Source: Brumimicrobium mesophilum (GTDB lineage: Bacteria > Bacteroidota > Bacteroidia > Flavobacteriales_D > Crocinitomicaceae). From it: DNA of 52,339 bases. Numbering within the stretch: the first letter of the stretch is position 1; each line of letters opens with the position of its first letter. Both the position numbers and the translations under genes were made by a program. The notes below the pieces were generated by a model. The model saw nothing but the letters and a program-made list of their open reading frames with translations, was not told where the DNA came from and searched no databases. The DNA lies in contig NZ_PVSS01000020.1 of assembly GCF_003025005.1 (NCBI RefSeq), positions 1 to 52,339 of the forward strand, read 5' to 3'. This document shows positions 33,028-43,600 of this stretch, piece by piece.

Positions 33028-34380
33028 ATGGCCTTACAAGAATTTGATGTATTTGTTATTGGAACGGGTGGTTCTGGGAAGACAATAGCTTTTGACTGTG
33101 CAGCTGAAGGAATGAAAGTTGCAATTGCCGATAATAGAGAATATGGTGGGACTTGCGCCCTTCGAGGATGCAGTCCAAAGAAAGTTTTTTCTGGAATTAC
33201 AGAGGTGTTACAATCTGTAAGAAATTTAGAAGAAAAAGGATTGTTGAGTGAAACTAAAATTGATTGGAAAAGTTTACAAAATTTCAAAAAAGATTTTACT
33301 GATACTGTTCCAGTTCAGACTGAAAAAAATTTAAAAAAAGCAGGGATTACATTATATCATCAATCACCTAAATTTATTGGTGAACAAACTTTGTCTGTAG
33401 AAGGAAAATTAATAAAAGCTAAGAAAATAGTTATCGCAACAGGTCACATCCCTTTAGAATTAAAAATTCCAGGTCGGGAATATTTAAGAATTAGCGATGA
33501 TTTTTTAAATCTTGAAGCGCTTCCAAAAGAGATTGTTTTTGTTGGTGGTGGTTATATCGGAATGGAATTGGCACACATTGCGGCCAGATGTGGAGCTAAA
33601 GTTACGATCATTGAGTTTGGTGATGCTATTTTAAAAGAGTTTGACAAAGATTTGACCAATGAATTAGCAGATGTGTCAAAAGATTTAGGGATTAATATTA
33701 TTCTCGGAGCAAAAGTTAACAAGGTAGAAAAACTTCAAAAAAACTACCGTGTTTATTATGAAATGGATGGTGAAATAAAGTCAATGAAAACAGAAATGGT
33801 TTTCAATACGGCAGGTCGTGTTCCAGCAGTAAATGAATTGGATTTAGAAAACGGCAATGTAAAAGTTGAAAAAAGAGGTGTGAGGGTAAATGAATTTCTT
33901 CAGAGTTCGAGTAATCCCCATGTTTATGCTTGTGGTGATGTTGCAGCGACTTCTTTCCCTCCCCTTACACCAACCGCAAGTTTAGAGGCCAAAATCTTAT
34001 CTAAAAACATTCGAGAAGGGAATAAAAATAAACTCCCACAATTAGCGATTCCTTTAATGGTTCATTGTGTACCTCAATTGGCTATGGTGGGTATGAGTGA
34101 AAGGGATTTAGAAAATCAGAAAGATAAATACCAAATTAACTATGAAAAAGTTCCTTATTGGTTCAACGCAAAACTTTTGAACGAAAAGAATTATAGTTAC
34201 AAAATAATCCTTGATAAAAAGAGCCAAACCATTATTGGAGCACATATTTTGTCTCCAACAGCTGGTGAAATTATCAATCTGTTCACAATGGCTATTAATC
34301 AAAAACTTACAGTTAGTGAGTTTAAGAATATGGTTTTTGCCTATCCAACATGGGGATCAGATATTGAGTCAATGTTGTAG
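33028..34380 (+). CDS. FAD-dependent pyridine-nucleotide disulfide oxidoreductase (glutathione/mercuric reductase-like)
   Basis: The FAD-binding N-terminus VFVIGTGGSGKTIAFDCAAEG is followed by the redox disulfide Cys43-Cys48 in GGTCALRGCSPKKVF, a CX4C rather than the GGTCxNxGCxPSK of glutathione reductase. VFVGGGYIGMELAHIAARCG is the NAD(P)-binding fold. VYACGDVAATSFPPLTPTAS is the second FAD motif, and a dimerisation domain follows. The C-terminus lacks the HPxxxE of classical disulfide reductases (the corresponding end reads FAYPTWGSDIESML), so the substrate may differ. The length of 450 is standard. The FAD oxidase gene follows 76 nt downstream and may be co-expressed. Confidence 0.88.
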   Translation: MALQEFDVFVIGTGGSGKTIAFDCAAEGMKVAIADNREYGGTCALRGCSPKKVFSGITEVLQSVRNLEEKGLLSETKIDWKSLQNFKKDFTDTVPVQTEKNLKKAGITLYHQSPKFIGEQTLSVEGKLIKAKKIVIATGHIPLELKIPGREYLRISDDFLNLEALPKEIVFVGGGYIGMELAHIAARCGAKVTIIEFGDAILKEFDKDLTNELADVSKDLGINIILGAKVNKVEKLQKNYRVYYEMDGEIKSMKTEMVFNTAGRVPAVNELDLENGNVKVEKRGVRVNEFLQSSSNPHVYACGDVAATSFPPLTPTASLEAKILSKNIREGNKNKLPQLAIPLMVHCVPQLAMVGMSERDLENQKDKYQINYEKVPYWFNAKLLNEKNYSYKIILDKKSQTIIGAHILSPTAGEIINLFTMAINQKLTVSEFKNMVFAYPTWGSDIESML

Positions 34381-34456
34381 TTTTAAATTCCTCTAAAAAA
34401 CCATAAACACTAAGCTTATTGTCTTTATTTAAAGTTGAATTATTCCTAAATATGAA

Positions 34457-35665
34457 ATGATGGACCTCACTTCGAATGAACCTTTTTGGCGGGTTAAAAA
34501 TGGATTGATTAATTCCTTTCCTTCTGTAAAATCAGACTTAAAGACTGAAATACTAATAGTTGGTGGTGGAATCACGGGTGCTCTGATGGCCCATAAATGT
34601 ATGGAGGAGGGTTATGACACCACCTTGATTGATCGTAGAGAAATTGCTAACGGAAGTACTTCTGCTACAACTTCAATGTTACAATATGAAATCGACCTTC
34701 CTCTTCATAAACTTAGTCAAATCATTGGAGAAAATGCGGCTGAAGCAAATTATTTGGCGGGACATAAGGCCATAAATGATCTGGAAAAAATAGTTAAAAA
34801 AATAAAGTCAGATTGTGGATTTAAAAAGAAAAAATCACTTTACTATGCTGCCTTTAAAAAGGATGTGAAAGATCTTGAAAAGGAATTGAAAGCAAGAAAA
34901 AAATGTGGAATTTCGGTGCAATGGCTTTCACCAAAGGAAATTGAGAATAAATATAAGATTATAAATACTCAAGGAGGAATTTTATCAAAGCAAGGGGCAA
35001 GTGTTGATGCTTTTAAATTAACGCATGACTTGTTGGCTTTCAATTTGAAAAGAGGCTTACAAGTGTTTGATAAGACGGATACTAAATTGACGAATTATAG
35101 CAAAACCAAAGTTGAATTAACTACTGAATTCGACAATAAAATCACAGCGGATAAGGTCATTTATTGTAACGGATATGAAAGTACGGAAATGATAAAAGAT
35201 GATTTTGTTAAATTGCTGTCTACTTTTGCTATTATTGGAGAACCCAATGAAGACCACCAATCTCATCTGAATGATACTCTTTTCTGGAATACTGCCGAAC
35301 CTTATATTTATATGCGAACAACCGACGATAATCGCTTGTTAATTGGAGGGGAAGATGAGGAGTTTATTAATACAGAAATGCGGGATGAATTAATTTCTAA
35401 AAAAACTAAAAAATTAGAGAAACAGTTGAAGAATATGTTGCCTCATTATAAATTTAGATCTGATTTTGCTTGGGCAGGAACTTTTGGAGAAACCAAAGAT
35501 GGTTTGCCTTATATTGGTGAACATCCAAATTTTAAAAATTCTTATTTTTTGTTGGGCTTTGGGGGTAATGGTATTACATTTTCAGTAATCGGAACGGAAG
35601 TAATTTCAGATATGCTAGATAAGAAAGTTCATCCATTGGCAGAATATTATAAATTTAGAAGATAG
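34457..35665 (+). CDS. FAD-dependent oxidoreductase, DAO family (402 aa)
   Basis: The Rossmann motif TEILIVGGGITGALMAHKCM (about residues 30-49) is followed by TTLIDRREIANGSTSATTSML. The pattern matches D-amino-acid oxidase/glycine oxidase-like FAD enzymes, ending with FAWAGTFGETKDGLPYIGEH and NSYFLLGFGGNGITFSVIG. Some relatives carry a C-terminal Rieske domain; none is present here. The substrate is unknown. The ATG at 34457 is followed by a second Met; both are possible starts. Confidence 0.85.
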   Translation: MMDLTSNEPFWRVKNGLINSFPSVKSDLKTEILIVGGGITGALMAHKCMEEGYDTTLIDRREIANGSTSATTSMLQYEIDLPLHKLSQIIGENAAEANYLAGHKAINDLEKIVKKIKSDCGFKKKKSLYYAAFKKDVKDLEKELKARKKCGISVQWLSPKEIENKYKIINTQGGILSKQGASVDAFKLTHDLLAFNLKRGLQVFDKTDTKLTNYSKTKVELTTEFDNKITADKVIYCNGYESTEMIKDDFVKLLSTFAIIGEPNEDHQSHLNDTLFWNTAEPYIYMRTTDDNRLLIGGEDEEFINTEMRDELISKKTKKLEKQLKNMLPHYKFRSDFAWAGTFGETKDGLPYIGEHPNFKNSYFLLGFGGNGITFSVIGTEVISDMLDKKVHPLAEYYKFRR

Positions 35666-35697
35666 TTTTACAAGTTATTAGAGATCTTTATTAAATT

Positions 35698-36021
35698 ATG
35701 AACTTATTGACATCTATACTTTTAATCGGAATTATTCTTAGCCTTTTTTATTTCAAAAATACGCAATCTAAGTTTCTAAAATGGATTTTGATTGGGTTGA
35801 TTCTGAGTGTAGTAGTGCCATTTTTATCCTTTCCTATATTAACAACGTTTGGATATTTTGTTTTTGGAATTCTAAGTCTAATTTATACTTTTTATTGTTT
35901 TAAATTAAAGAAACATTTAGGAATGATAATTGGCTTATTTGTATTTATTTCATTTCTCGTTTCAATTTTAAATTTACCCTTATTAAATGAGGTGAGATTA
36001 ATGATGATTGTTCCGGTTTAG
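35698..36021 (+). CDS. Small integral membrane protein (107 aa)
   Basis: Almost entirely hydrophobic, it has four possible transmembrane segments (LLTSILLIGIILSLFYF, FLKWILIGLILSVVVPFLSF, ILTTFGYFVFGILSLIYTFY and MIIGLFVFISFLVSIL). No motif or family is recognised. It starts 32 nt after the FAD oxidase gene. Confidence 0.6.
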   Translation: MNLLTSILLIGIILSLFYFKNTQSKFLKWILIGLILSVVVPFLSFPILTTFGYFVFGILSLIYTFYCFKLKKHLGMIIGLFVFISFLVSILNLPLLNEVRLMMIVPV

Positions 36022-36239
36022 TGCTTTGCTTTTACATTCAAAAGCCCAATTAAATACCAGAATGAACTTTCAATATTAATTATTTTTGCGTTCTACCAAT
36101 TAGGAGAATTATTACAATTACTTTTTATCAATTAATACAGGTTTTAGTTGGTTTATAGGAATCGTCAAACTTTAACTGATTAAACCTCAAAAACTAAAAG
36201 ACTACCCTAACATTTCTTTACATTCTCCTAAAATCTCCT

Positions 36240-36247
36240 TACTTTCG
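36240..36247 (+). promoter_or_regulatory. Near-consensus -7 element (TACTTTCG)
   Basis: This is the same octamer as before the gene at 27498, one mismatch from TAnnTTTG. It ends 25 nt before the ATG at 36273 and would almost touch the earlier ATG at 36249, so it favours the later start for the dehydrogenase. Confidence 0.4.
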
Positions 36248-36272
36248 CATGAATCAAAAAATCAAAAAATTC

Positions 36273-37820
36273 ATGTCAGAAATTGATATCAATAAAGTAT
36301 TAAGTCAACTAGGAGTTAAAAACGAAGTCAATAAAGGAGCATCAACTGGAAAAAACTGGATAGATACAAAAGGCGACGTGATTGATTCTTTTACACCCGT
36401 TGATGGTTCGAAAATCGGACAAGTAAAATTAGCTTCTGTAGAAGATTATAATGAGGCAGTAGAAGTAGCAACAAATGCATTTTATGAATGGAGACAATGG
36501 ACTGCGCCAGCGCGTGGAGAAGTTGTTCGTCAGTTGGGAAATGCTTTAAGAGAATATAAAGAACCATTAGGTAAATTGGTTTCTTACGAAATGGGGAAAT
36601 CATACCAAGAGGGACTTGGTGAAGTGCAAGAAATGATCGATATCTGTGATTTTGCAGTTGGACTTTCTCGTCAACTATATGGATTAACAATTGCTTCAGA
36701 ACGTCCAGGACACAGAATGTATGAGCAATATCACCCACTAGGAGTTGTTGGAGTAATTTCGGCATTTAACTTCCCAGTTGCCGTTTGGAGTTGGAATACA
36801 GCTTTGGCATGGGTTTGTGGTGATTCCTGTGTTTGGAAGCCATCTGAAAAAACACCTTTAACATCTATCGCTTGTCAAAATATTGCACAAGAAGTATTTG
36901 CAAAGAATAATGTTCCTGAGGGAGTTTCAACTATGGTAATAGGTGATGCAGAAGTAGGTAAAGCAATGGCCAACGATAAGAATATCGCATTGGTTTCCGC
37001 AACTGGTTCTACAAGAATGGGACGTTCAGTTAACGAAGCTGTAGCGAAACGTTTAGGTAAAGTATTGTTAGAATTAGGTGGAAATAATGCAATGATTATC
37101 ACTCCAGATGCTGACTTGAAAATTGTTGTTCCAGGCGCTGTGTTTGGTGCTGTAGGAACTGCTGGTCAACGATGTACTTCTACGCGTCGTTTAATTATTC
37201 ACGATAGCATTTACGATAAAGTAATGAAAACTATCGTTGACGCTTATGGTCAGATTAAAATTGGTAATCCATTGGATGAAAATATGCATGTTGGACCGCT
37301 TATCGATAAAGATTCTGTAAAAAATTACTTAAATGCAATTGAATCTGCAAAGAAAGAAGGAGCAAAAGTATTAGTGGAAGGTGGAGTTCTTGAAGGAAAA
37401 GGATACGAATCTGGATGTTACGTAAAACCAGCTATTCTAGAAGTTGAGAATCACTATGAAACTGTTCAACACGAGACTTTCGCACCAATTCTTTACGTGA
37501 TGAAATATGCCGGTGATGTTACCGAAGCTATTAAACTTCAAAATGGAGTAGTGCAGGGTTTATCTTCTGCAATTATGACAACAAACTTACGTGAAGCAGA
37601 GGCTTTCTTATCAGCTCAAGGTTCTGATTGTGGAATAGCGAATGTTAATATAGGTACTTCAGGTGCTGAGATTGGTGGAGCATTCGGAGGTGAAAAAGAA
37701 ACAGGAGGTGGACGTGAGTCTGGTTCTGATGCTTGGAAAGTTTACATGAGAAGACAAACGAATACTATCAACTATACTGCTGAATTGCCATTAGCGCAAG
37801 GCATCAAGTTTGATTTGTAG
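36273..37820 (+). CDS. Aldehyde dehydrogenase, ALDH7/aminoadipate-semialdehyde dehydrogenase type
   Basis: This NAD-dependent dehydrogenase resembles antiquitin (ALDH7A1/AmaB), which oxidises alpha-aminoadipate semialdehyde in lysine breakdown. From the ATG at 36273 (MSEIDINKVLSQLG) it has 515 residues; an ATG at 36249 is also in frame but is adjacent to the putative promoter. Features are VGVISAFNFPVAVWSWNTAL, WKPSEKTPLTS, VSATGSTRMGRSV, VLLELGGNNAMII with the general-base Glu, and the nucleophile Cys301 in GTAGQRCTSTRR. The closing FGGEKETGGGRESGSDAWK is typical of ALDH7. No lysine-degradation genes are adjacent. Confidence 0.9.
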   Translation: MSEIDINKVLSQLGVKNEVNKGASTGKNWIDTKGDVIDSFTPVDGSKIGQVKLASVEDYNEAVEVATNAFYEWRQWTAPARGEVVRQLGNALREYKEPLGKLVSYEMGKSYQEGLGEVQEMIDICDFAVGLSRQLYGLTIASERPGHRMYEQYHPLGVVGVISAFNFPVAVWSWNTALAWVCGDSCVWKPSEKTPLTSIACQNIAQEVFAKNNVPEGVSTMVIGDAEVGKAMANDKNIALVSATGSTRMGRSVNEAVAKRLGKVLLELGGNNAMIITPDADLKIVVPGAVFGAVGTAGQRCTSTRRLIIHDSIYDKVMKTIVDAYGQIKIGNPLDENMHVGPLIDKDSVKNYLNAIESAKKEGAKVLVEGGVLEGKGYESGCYVKPAILEVENHYETVQHETFAPILYVMKYAGDVTEAIKLQNGVVQGLSSAIMTTNLREAEAFLSAQGSDCGIANVNIGTSGAEIGGAFGGEKETGGGRESGSDAWKVYMRRQTNTINYTAELPLAQGIKFDL

Positions 37821-38200
37821 TCTTTGCAAGAAAACTTCAAATATTGCTTTAAGCTAGTTTTAAATTACAGTCATTTATAAAAATAAACTCCTGACAATTT
37901 ATTAAATAGCAATCCTTGCCTTTGAAGCTTTTTTGTCAAAGGATTAAGCATTGGTTTTCTTAAGAACACGAAATAAATATTTAATAGTCTCGGCGGAAAC
38001 GTCGGGACTTTTTTCCATTTGTAGAAAACTGAATTGATTTAACTGAAGTGTTAACAAATAATTCCTTCCATTTTCGTCATTTTCCTAAATTTAATTGCTC
38101 GCTGAACCTCAGTGAAAACAAAAATAATTGAATAGGAATTCTGAAATGCTCCTGATGAAATAAATACATTTTTAAGATGTAAATCTCTGACATTCAGTTT
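37821..38200. other. Intergenic region holding a terminator; no gene
   Basis: These 380 bp lie between two convergent genes. Apart from the hairpin at 37986-38014 the sequence is AT-rich and has stops in all frames at short intervals. No RNA gene is apparent. Confidence 0.5.
37986..38014 (+). terminator. Rho-independent terminator
   Basis: AGTCTCGGC (37986-37994) pairs with GTCGGGACT (38001-38009) over 9 bp with two G-T wobbles and a 6-nt loop, followed by a T run. It lies about 165 nt after the dehydrogenase stop. Confidence 0.8.
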
Positions 38201-38551
38201 TTAAATATATAGGAAAGCCCAATAAATCAAAACAAATTGCAACGGCAATCTCAAATAAGCAATCCATGCATTTTTGCTTTGTTTTTGGTACATGCGCTTT
38301 GCCATATAAATGTTAGCAGGGAAAACAGCAATTAATAATAAGATAAGTCCTATCGCTGCATAGGATCTTGTTATTTCAAACAGTAATCCGATTCCGAAAA
38401 TCAATTCGAAAAAACCAGATATATATACCATCATTTTCGGATATGGAATATATTTCGGTATTATTCTGGCGTAAGGTTTTGGCTTAATGAAATGGAGAAT
38501 TCCAGCAATAATATATATTGATGCCATGATGTAAAGTGAAAAATTCTCCAT
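38201..38551 (-). CDS. DoxX-like membrane protein (116 aa)
   Basis: Four transmembrane segments are visible. The N-terminus reads LYIMASIYIIAGILHFIKPKPYARIIP, and YPKMMVYISGFFELIFGIGLLFE holds the G-x-x-E-x-x-x-G-x-x-L motif of the DoxX/MauE group. NAWIAYLRLPLQFVLIYWAF forms the last helix with the conserved LRLPLQ stretch. Members of this family are linked to redox processes, but a definite function for this protein is not known. Confidence 0.8.
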   Translation of the reverse strand: MENFSLYIMASIYIIAGILHFIKPKPYARIIPKYIPYPKMMVYISGFFELIFGIGLLFEITRSYAAIGLILLLIAVFPANIYMAKRMYQKQSKNAWIAYLRLPLQFVLIYWAFLYI

Positions 38552-38636
38552 TTGATATTTTTAGGTAAGTTAATAAAAAAGAGTCTTTAGCATTCTGAAA
38601 TAGCCGTTTTTATAAGAATCCCCTTCTTTTTGCAAA

Positions 38637-39104
38637 CTATTCCTCTGTATTTAACCTCATTTTCAATAAATCGGGATGAAATCCAATTTTTTTGTAGGCT
38701 TGCAATGCACTTTGATTTTCTGCATAAAGTTCTATTACAATTTCCGATAAGTCATGTTGTTTTGACCATTTAATCAGATATTCCACAATTTGACCATTTA
38801 CTCCTCTACCTCTAAATTCTGGAATTACATACATAAATCCTAAATAGGCATGAAAGCGTTCTTTTTTTGTGGGTTCAGCTTCCTCGATTGATGCATATCC
38901 AGAAGCAATTAACTTATTGTCAACTTCAGCTACAACAAAACAAGAATCTTCATTTTTTATAAGATCATCAATAGCATAATAATGAATAGGGTCAGCTTTT
39001 AATTGTGGAGCAAATGTACGTTCATATTGAATCACTCCTTGCTCAAATTCTTCTAGTGCTTCAAGGTCGTCTAAAGTTGCAATTCTGAGTTTTATATCAT
39101 GCAT
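38637..39104 (-). CDS. GNAT family N-acetyltransferase (155 aa)
   Basis: The acetyl-CoA-binding motif A is FMYVIPEFRGRGVNGQIVEYLIKW (about residues 90-113), with the R-x-x-G-x-G/A-type loop. The C-terminal part reads IVIELYAENQSALQAYKKIGF, the second GNAT hallmark with the conserved N-x-x-A-x-x-x-Y-x-K-x-G-F. The substrate is unknown. It is a single minus-strand gene, upstream of the DoxX-like gene, with 85 nt between them. Confidence 0.9.
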   Translation of the reverse strand: MHDIKLRIATLDDLEALEEFEQGVIQYERTFAPQLKADPIHYYAIDDLIKNEDSCFVVAEVDNKLIASGYASIEEAEPTKKERFHAYLGFMYVIPEFRGRGVNGQIVEYLIKWSKQHDLSEIVIELYAENQSALQAYKKIGFHPDLLKMRLNTEE

Positions 39105-39240
39105 AAATTATATGTTTTTTCAGTTAATAAAGCTAATAAATTTTTTAAGCTGAATTTACTGAAAACTTATTTAATTTTGAATTTTCTATAATTTGATCCT
39201 TCTATTCAAACTCCCGTTATTCAACTCCAAACGTTTTTTT

Positions 39241-39248
39241 TATATTTG
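39241..39248 (+). promoter_or_regulatory. -7 promoter element (TATATTTG)
   Basis: This exact TAnnTTTG lies 19 nt before the ATG at 39268. It supports that start for the TonB-domain lipoprotein rather than the ATG at 39193. No TTG is seen at the -33 position. Confidence 0.45.
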
Positions 39249-39267
39249 TCAAAAAATAAATCTAACT

Positions 39268-39663
39268 ATGAAACTCATTCCATTCTTGTTTTTAACTTTT
39301 GCTTTTATATTGACCTCTTGTGGTGCAACTAAATTTAGTAAGAGTGATGAAATAGTTGATTATCCTGATATTGAAGCTGAATATCCCGGAGGAGTTGATG
39401 CAATGAGGACATTCCTTTCAAGTAATATTAATTATCCAGATATTTCAATGGAATTGGGTGATCAAGGTAGAGTATTTGTTCAATTCGTAATTGAAAAAGA
39501 TGGTAGTTTAACTAATATAGAAGTACTGAGAGGTGTTTCGGATGAGATAGATGAAGAATCTATTAGAGTTATTGCGATCATGCCGGCTTGGACACCTGCT
39601 ATTTATAAACGAAAATATGTACGTGCGAGAGCAAGAATGCCAATAAATTATATTCTTGAATAA
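39268..39663 (+). CDS. TonB C-terminal-domain lipoprotein (131 aa)
   Basis: The ATG at 39268 gives a lipoprotein signal (MKLIPFLFLTFAFILTSCGA, Cys18). The frame stays open to 39193, but that longer start would bury the signal. The mature part is a TonB C-terminal domain: YPGGVDAMRTFLSSNINYPD, GRVFVQFVIEKDGSLTNIEV and a closing MPAWTPAIYKRKYVRARARM. There is no N-terminal transmembrane helix or Pro-rich spacer, so it is not a classical energy transducer. It is more likely a TonB-like domain anchored in the outer membrane or periplasm, as is common in Bacteroidota. Its partner is unknown. Confidence 0.85.
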   Translation: MKLIPFLFLTFAFILTSCGATKFSKSDEIVDYPDIEAEYPGGVDAMRTFLSSNINYPDISMELGDQGRVFVQFVIEKDGSLTNIEVLRGVSDEIDEESIRVIAIMPAWTPAIYKRKYVRARARMPINYILE

Positions 39664-40644
39664 TATTGATATAATTAATTCTGGTGATGCTAACTTGAAA
39701 AACTAAGGCGTCTCTACTGCACAAAATTAGCAAATCAGATTGTCAATTTATTTTTTTCATTCCTAACTTGTTTATTTTTTTGTGGAAGGAATAATTTAGT
39801 AAGTAGCTTGATATACGATTAGTTTTTTTCCCTGAACTGATTACCTCAATTAATACCTGACTCAATTGCTCCTTTAATTTAGACAATCAACATTGCCTGA
39901 ATATATTATTTAATATTCTAATATTTCTAATTGATTCAATCATTTCTCCATTGAATAATAATTGAGTTTTAACCTAATCTATTCAAAAGATTATGGGTCT
40001 TGTTCGTGCAACAAAACAGTAGCTTTCAATTGTCGTAAAAAATGATTTTTGTCATTTTTCATAGTGCAAAGTGATTGATTCTGATATTAATTCAAGATTA
40101 ATTTATGACTTAAGTCATGTTTCTAAAATATTGAAGTGCAGATTCTTGTATGTTAATTTTATTTTTTTTATAGATTTCTTTATGGTATGTTTTGTAATTT
40201 TTGTTACATTTGGTTTGATTTACATATTATTGTGAGCTATTGTTGATTTTTTTACAGTAGATTTTTTTTGTGATAAATTGTAAATTATAAGTTGTCAAAT
40301 AAGAAGATATTACTATGAACTAACTAGAGACCTAATGAGAATTTTTGATTTTATTTTAACATTATTATGTGTCCCTTTCCAAGTGTTAGGTGAAGCTGAT
40401 GTTTATTCTCAAAGGTATGTTATTTCTAGTTCAATTTTTCAGACTCAATCAATAGCAAATTGTAATGACTATCTAAGTCATAATTCAAATAATAATATTT
40501 ATCGTTCATCTTTCCTGCCTTGTATAGTAAGGGTAAATGTGAATACGTGAGATTTTTTCAGTTGAATATTGTGTTCAGCTTATTTTTTTTTTTATAAAAG
40601 AAGAGTTAAGTTGAAGTGTTTTTAATTTTTTGATATAGAAGCTT
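39664..40644. other. Long AT-rich region upstream of the adhesin locus, no clear gene
   Basis: Nearly 1 kb is AT-rich with long T runs. An exact -7 element TACATTTG sits at 40205-40212, about 430 nt before the first adhesin ATG, so a long leader is possible. The only open frame, 71 codons at 40335-40550, has no signal, domain or conserved feature. No hairpin terminator for the TonB-domain gene is clear. The region may carry the promoter and regulatory leader of the adhesin operon; this is inference. Confidence 0.4.
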
Positions 40645-43600
40645 ATGAAAGGAATTGTACTAAAAAATTGGTTATTGTTATTGCTAATTGTAAACGTTGT
40701 AAGCGTAAATGCACAAAATAACATATCAACCTTACCAAAAAATCAAATTGTTCCATTAGTGAATGATGGGACTAATTTTACAAGTGTAGGTGTGAGTAGT
40801 AGTCAAGATTGGTCTATCATTGGAGGTTACTATGACGAGTTTAGTAATAAAGGAAGAGCGGTTGATGCCGATTTAACAAATTACACTTCAACTAATGTAA
40901 ATAGTTTTTTAACCATCACTTCTCCTATTGATATTCCTGCAGGTAGTTTTGCAGGAGCAAGAATAAGAACGTCTTCATTGTTAGGAACGGTAACTAGTTT
41001 GTTGGGAGGTCTTGACGATATTGTTATTAAAACATTAGATGCTAATGATAACGTGTTAGAAACCTATGAGCCTGGGAATGATAATTCATCAATAGAATTA
41101 TTAAGCCTAGCGCAAATACGAAATGTTGGGTTTGTTACAGGCCAGGCCTTTAGGAAAATAAGAATTGAATATTCAGCCTCAATATTATCAGGTCTTAGAG
41201 TATACTATCCTTTTATTAAAGTATATAGTGACAATGTTGCGCCTTTAGCTTGTAATGCTCAAACACCTGTAATAGCTCCAAATTATGCTTTGGAAGTTGA
41301 TGATGTAGGTGTTTCCGGAGTTTCTATTAGTGTTTTAGGTAGCTCTATTCTTAATCCTGAAAATGTGATTGATGCGAATTCTACGAATCATGCAACTTTG
41401 AACGCAGGTACTGTTGGTGTGACTGCTTTAGGAACTTCATATTTATCAGTTAAAAAACAATTAGCGTATGATGATTCGGATGGTATTCTGGATCCTTTTC
41501 CTGCTGGCACTTACGCAGGGTTTAATATTACATTATCTGATCTTGCAAACGTAGGTCTATTAGATAATATTACGATCATTACCTATTTGGATGATGTACA
41601 ACAAGAAATAAGTACTTCTTCAACCAATCTTGTAGATGTTGCACTTTTAGGCGCTGCAACACAAAACAAAGGATTTGTAACCACTTTGCCTTATAATGAA
41701 ATTCGTATTGTAGCAAATGCCGAACTGGCAAGTGTTTCATTAGGAGAGCTTCAAGTCAACTATCCAATTATCAAAAAATACTGTTCATATGATGTAGCGA
41801 CTGGTGGGGTTTTAGATTGCAATACACAAACGCCTTGGACGAACACTGATTATCCAGTCGAAGTTCATACTCCAAATTCTTCGGGCCTTATTGCAGCTGG
41901 GACTTCAGTTTTAGGGTTAGAAAATATTATTAATCCTGGTGCTATCGATGTTGATGGTGATAATATTGGTGATGATTATGCCCAATTAGGCCTAAATGTT
42001 AGCGCTCTAAGTGTTTTCGAAATAGGTGTATATGATGTTTTGGATAGTTATACTTCTTCGCATTTTGTTGGTTTTGATATAGAAACTGCAAGTTTGCTAG
42101 ATGTTAATTTATTAAATAACATTACCATCTCTACATATTTGAATGGTGTGGCAACGGGAGAATCTGTTACTGGAACAAGTTCATTAGTTAATGCACCTTT
42201 ATTGTCAGGTTCAATTTCTCAAACAATTGGTTTTGTAACTTCAGATGAATTTGATGAGGTGAGAATTAAATTTAATTCAACGGTTAATGCAAATTTAGGT
42301 TCTATTAAAATATATGGTAGTGTAATAAAGAAAATGTGTCCAATAACTTTGGCTTGTAATTCATCCTACAGTTTAAGTTCACCAGATTTTTCTGCCTATA
42401 TAGATTTTTCACAAACCGGAATTAGTGGATTGGCTTGTGTAGATTGTAATGTTGAAAACGTAAATAATGTTTTAACTGCCAATCAAAATGATTATGCTGT
42501 TTTAGATTTAGCAGTAGGAGTCATAGGTTCAGCAAGCATTGCGGTAAGAGATGCCACAAACTCATTTCCTCCTGGATCAACGGCTGGTTTTAATATTGAA
42601 TACGAATCTTCAATTTTATCGATAGATCTTTTTGACGCAATTACCATATCAACTTTAGATGCCAATGGTTCGGTTCTCGAAAGTAAATCTGGTACTGATT
42701 TGCTAGGATTAGGTTTGTTAGGTGGTACTTTCTCTGGAACTACTGGTACAGGGTTTACTAATATTGGTTTTGAAACTTCACAAACTTATCATGGAATCAA
42801 AATAACAGTTGAAAAATTATTAGGAGCTGACCTTGGAGGAATTTTAGCAAATTCTGAAATTAAAGTATATGGTGCATTTGTAGATACAAGGAATGCCACT
42901 GGAGGTATTTTCGATGCATGTCCAGTTCCTTGTTCTAATATTCCAGTCTTAGGTTTGATTACTCAGCCAACTTGTGCGATAGCAACTGGGAGCCTTCAAT
43001 TAACAAACTTTGATGCTTCGCATACTTATGTATTTAGTCCTTCAATTCCTTCAGCAAATATTTCATCAACAGGATTGGTGACTTTGCCAGTAGGAACTTA
43101 TACTTATACAGTGAATGATGGATCATGTGTTTCATCTTCAAGTGCTAATATTGAAGTACTGTCTCCTACTTCTAATCTTAGCTTGAACAGTACTCAAGTA
43201 AATGTTACATGTTTAGGTGGAAATACTGGTTCTATTGATTTAACTGTTTCTGGAGGTCAACCTAATTACACTTATAATTGGACAACAAGTAACGGAAGTG
43301 GTTTAAATTCATCAGCTGAAGATCAATCAGGTCTAACGGCAGGCAAATATTACATTACCGTTACTGATGCCAATACTTGTACAATTCAGGATAGTGTAAT
43401 TATAACTGAGTCTTCTCCTTTTGCTATTTCTGTAACCGGAACAAATACAAATGTTAGTAGTAATGATAATGGTACGGCAACAGCTAGTATATCAAGTGGT
43501 TCTTCAACGTATTCTTATTTATGGTCACCTGGTGGTGAAACTACACCTACTATTACAGGATTGAGTCCGGGTAATTATGTTGTTACTGTAACAGACTTAG

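Noticed and set aside
40335-40550. A 71-codon open frame upstream of the adhesin
   Set aside because: It has no signal peptide of convincing shape, no domain and no terminator, and lies in AT-rich DNA where such frames occur by chance.
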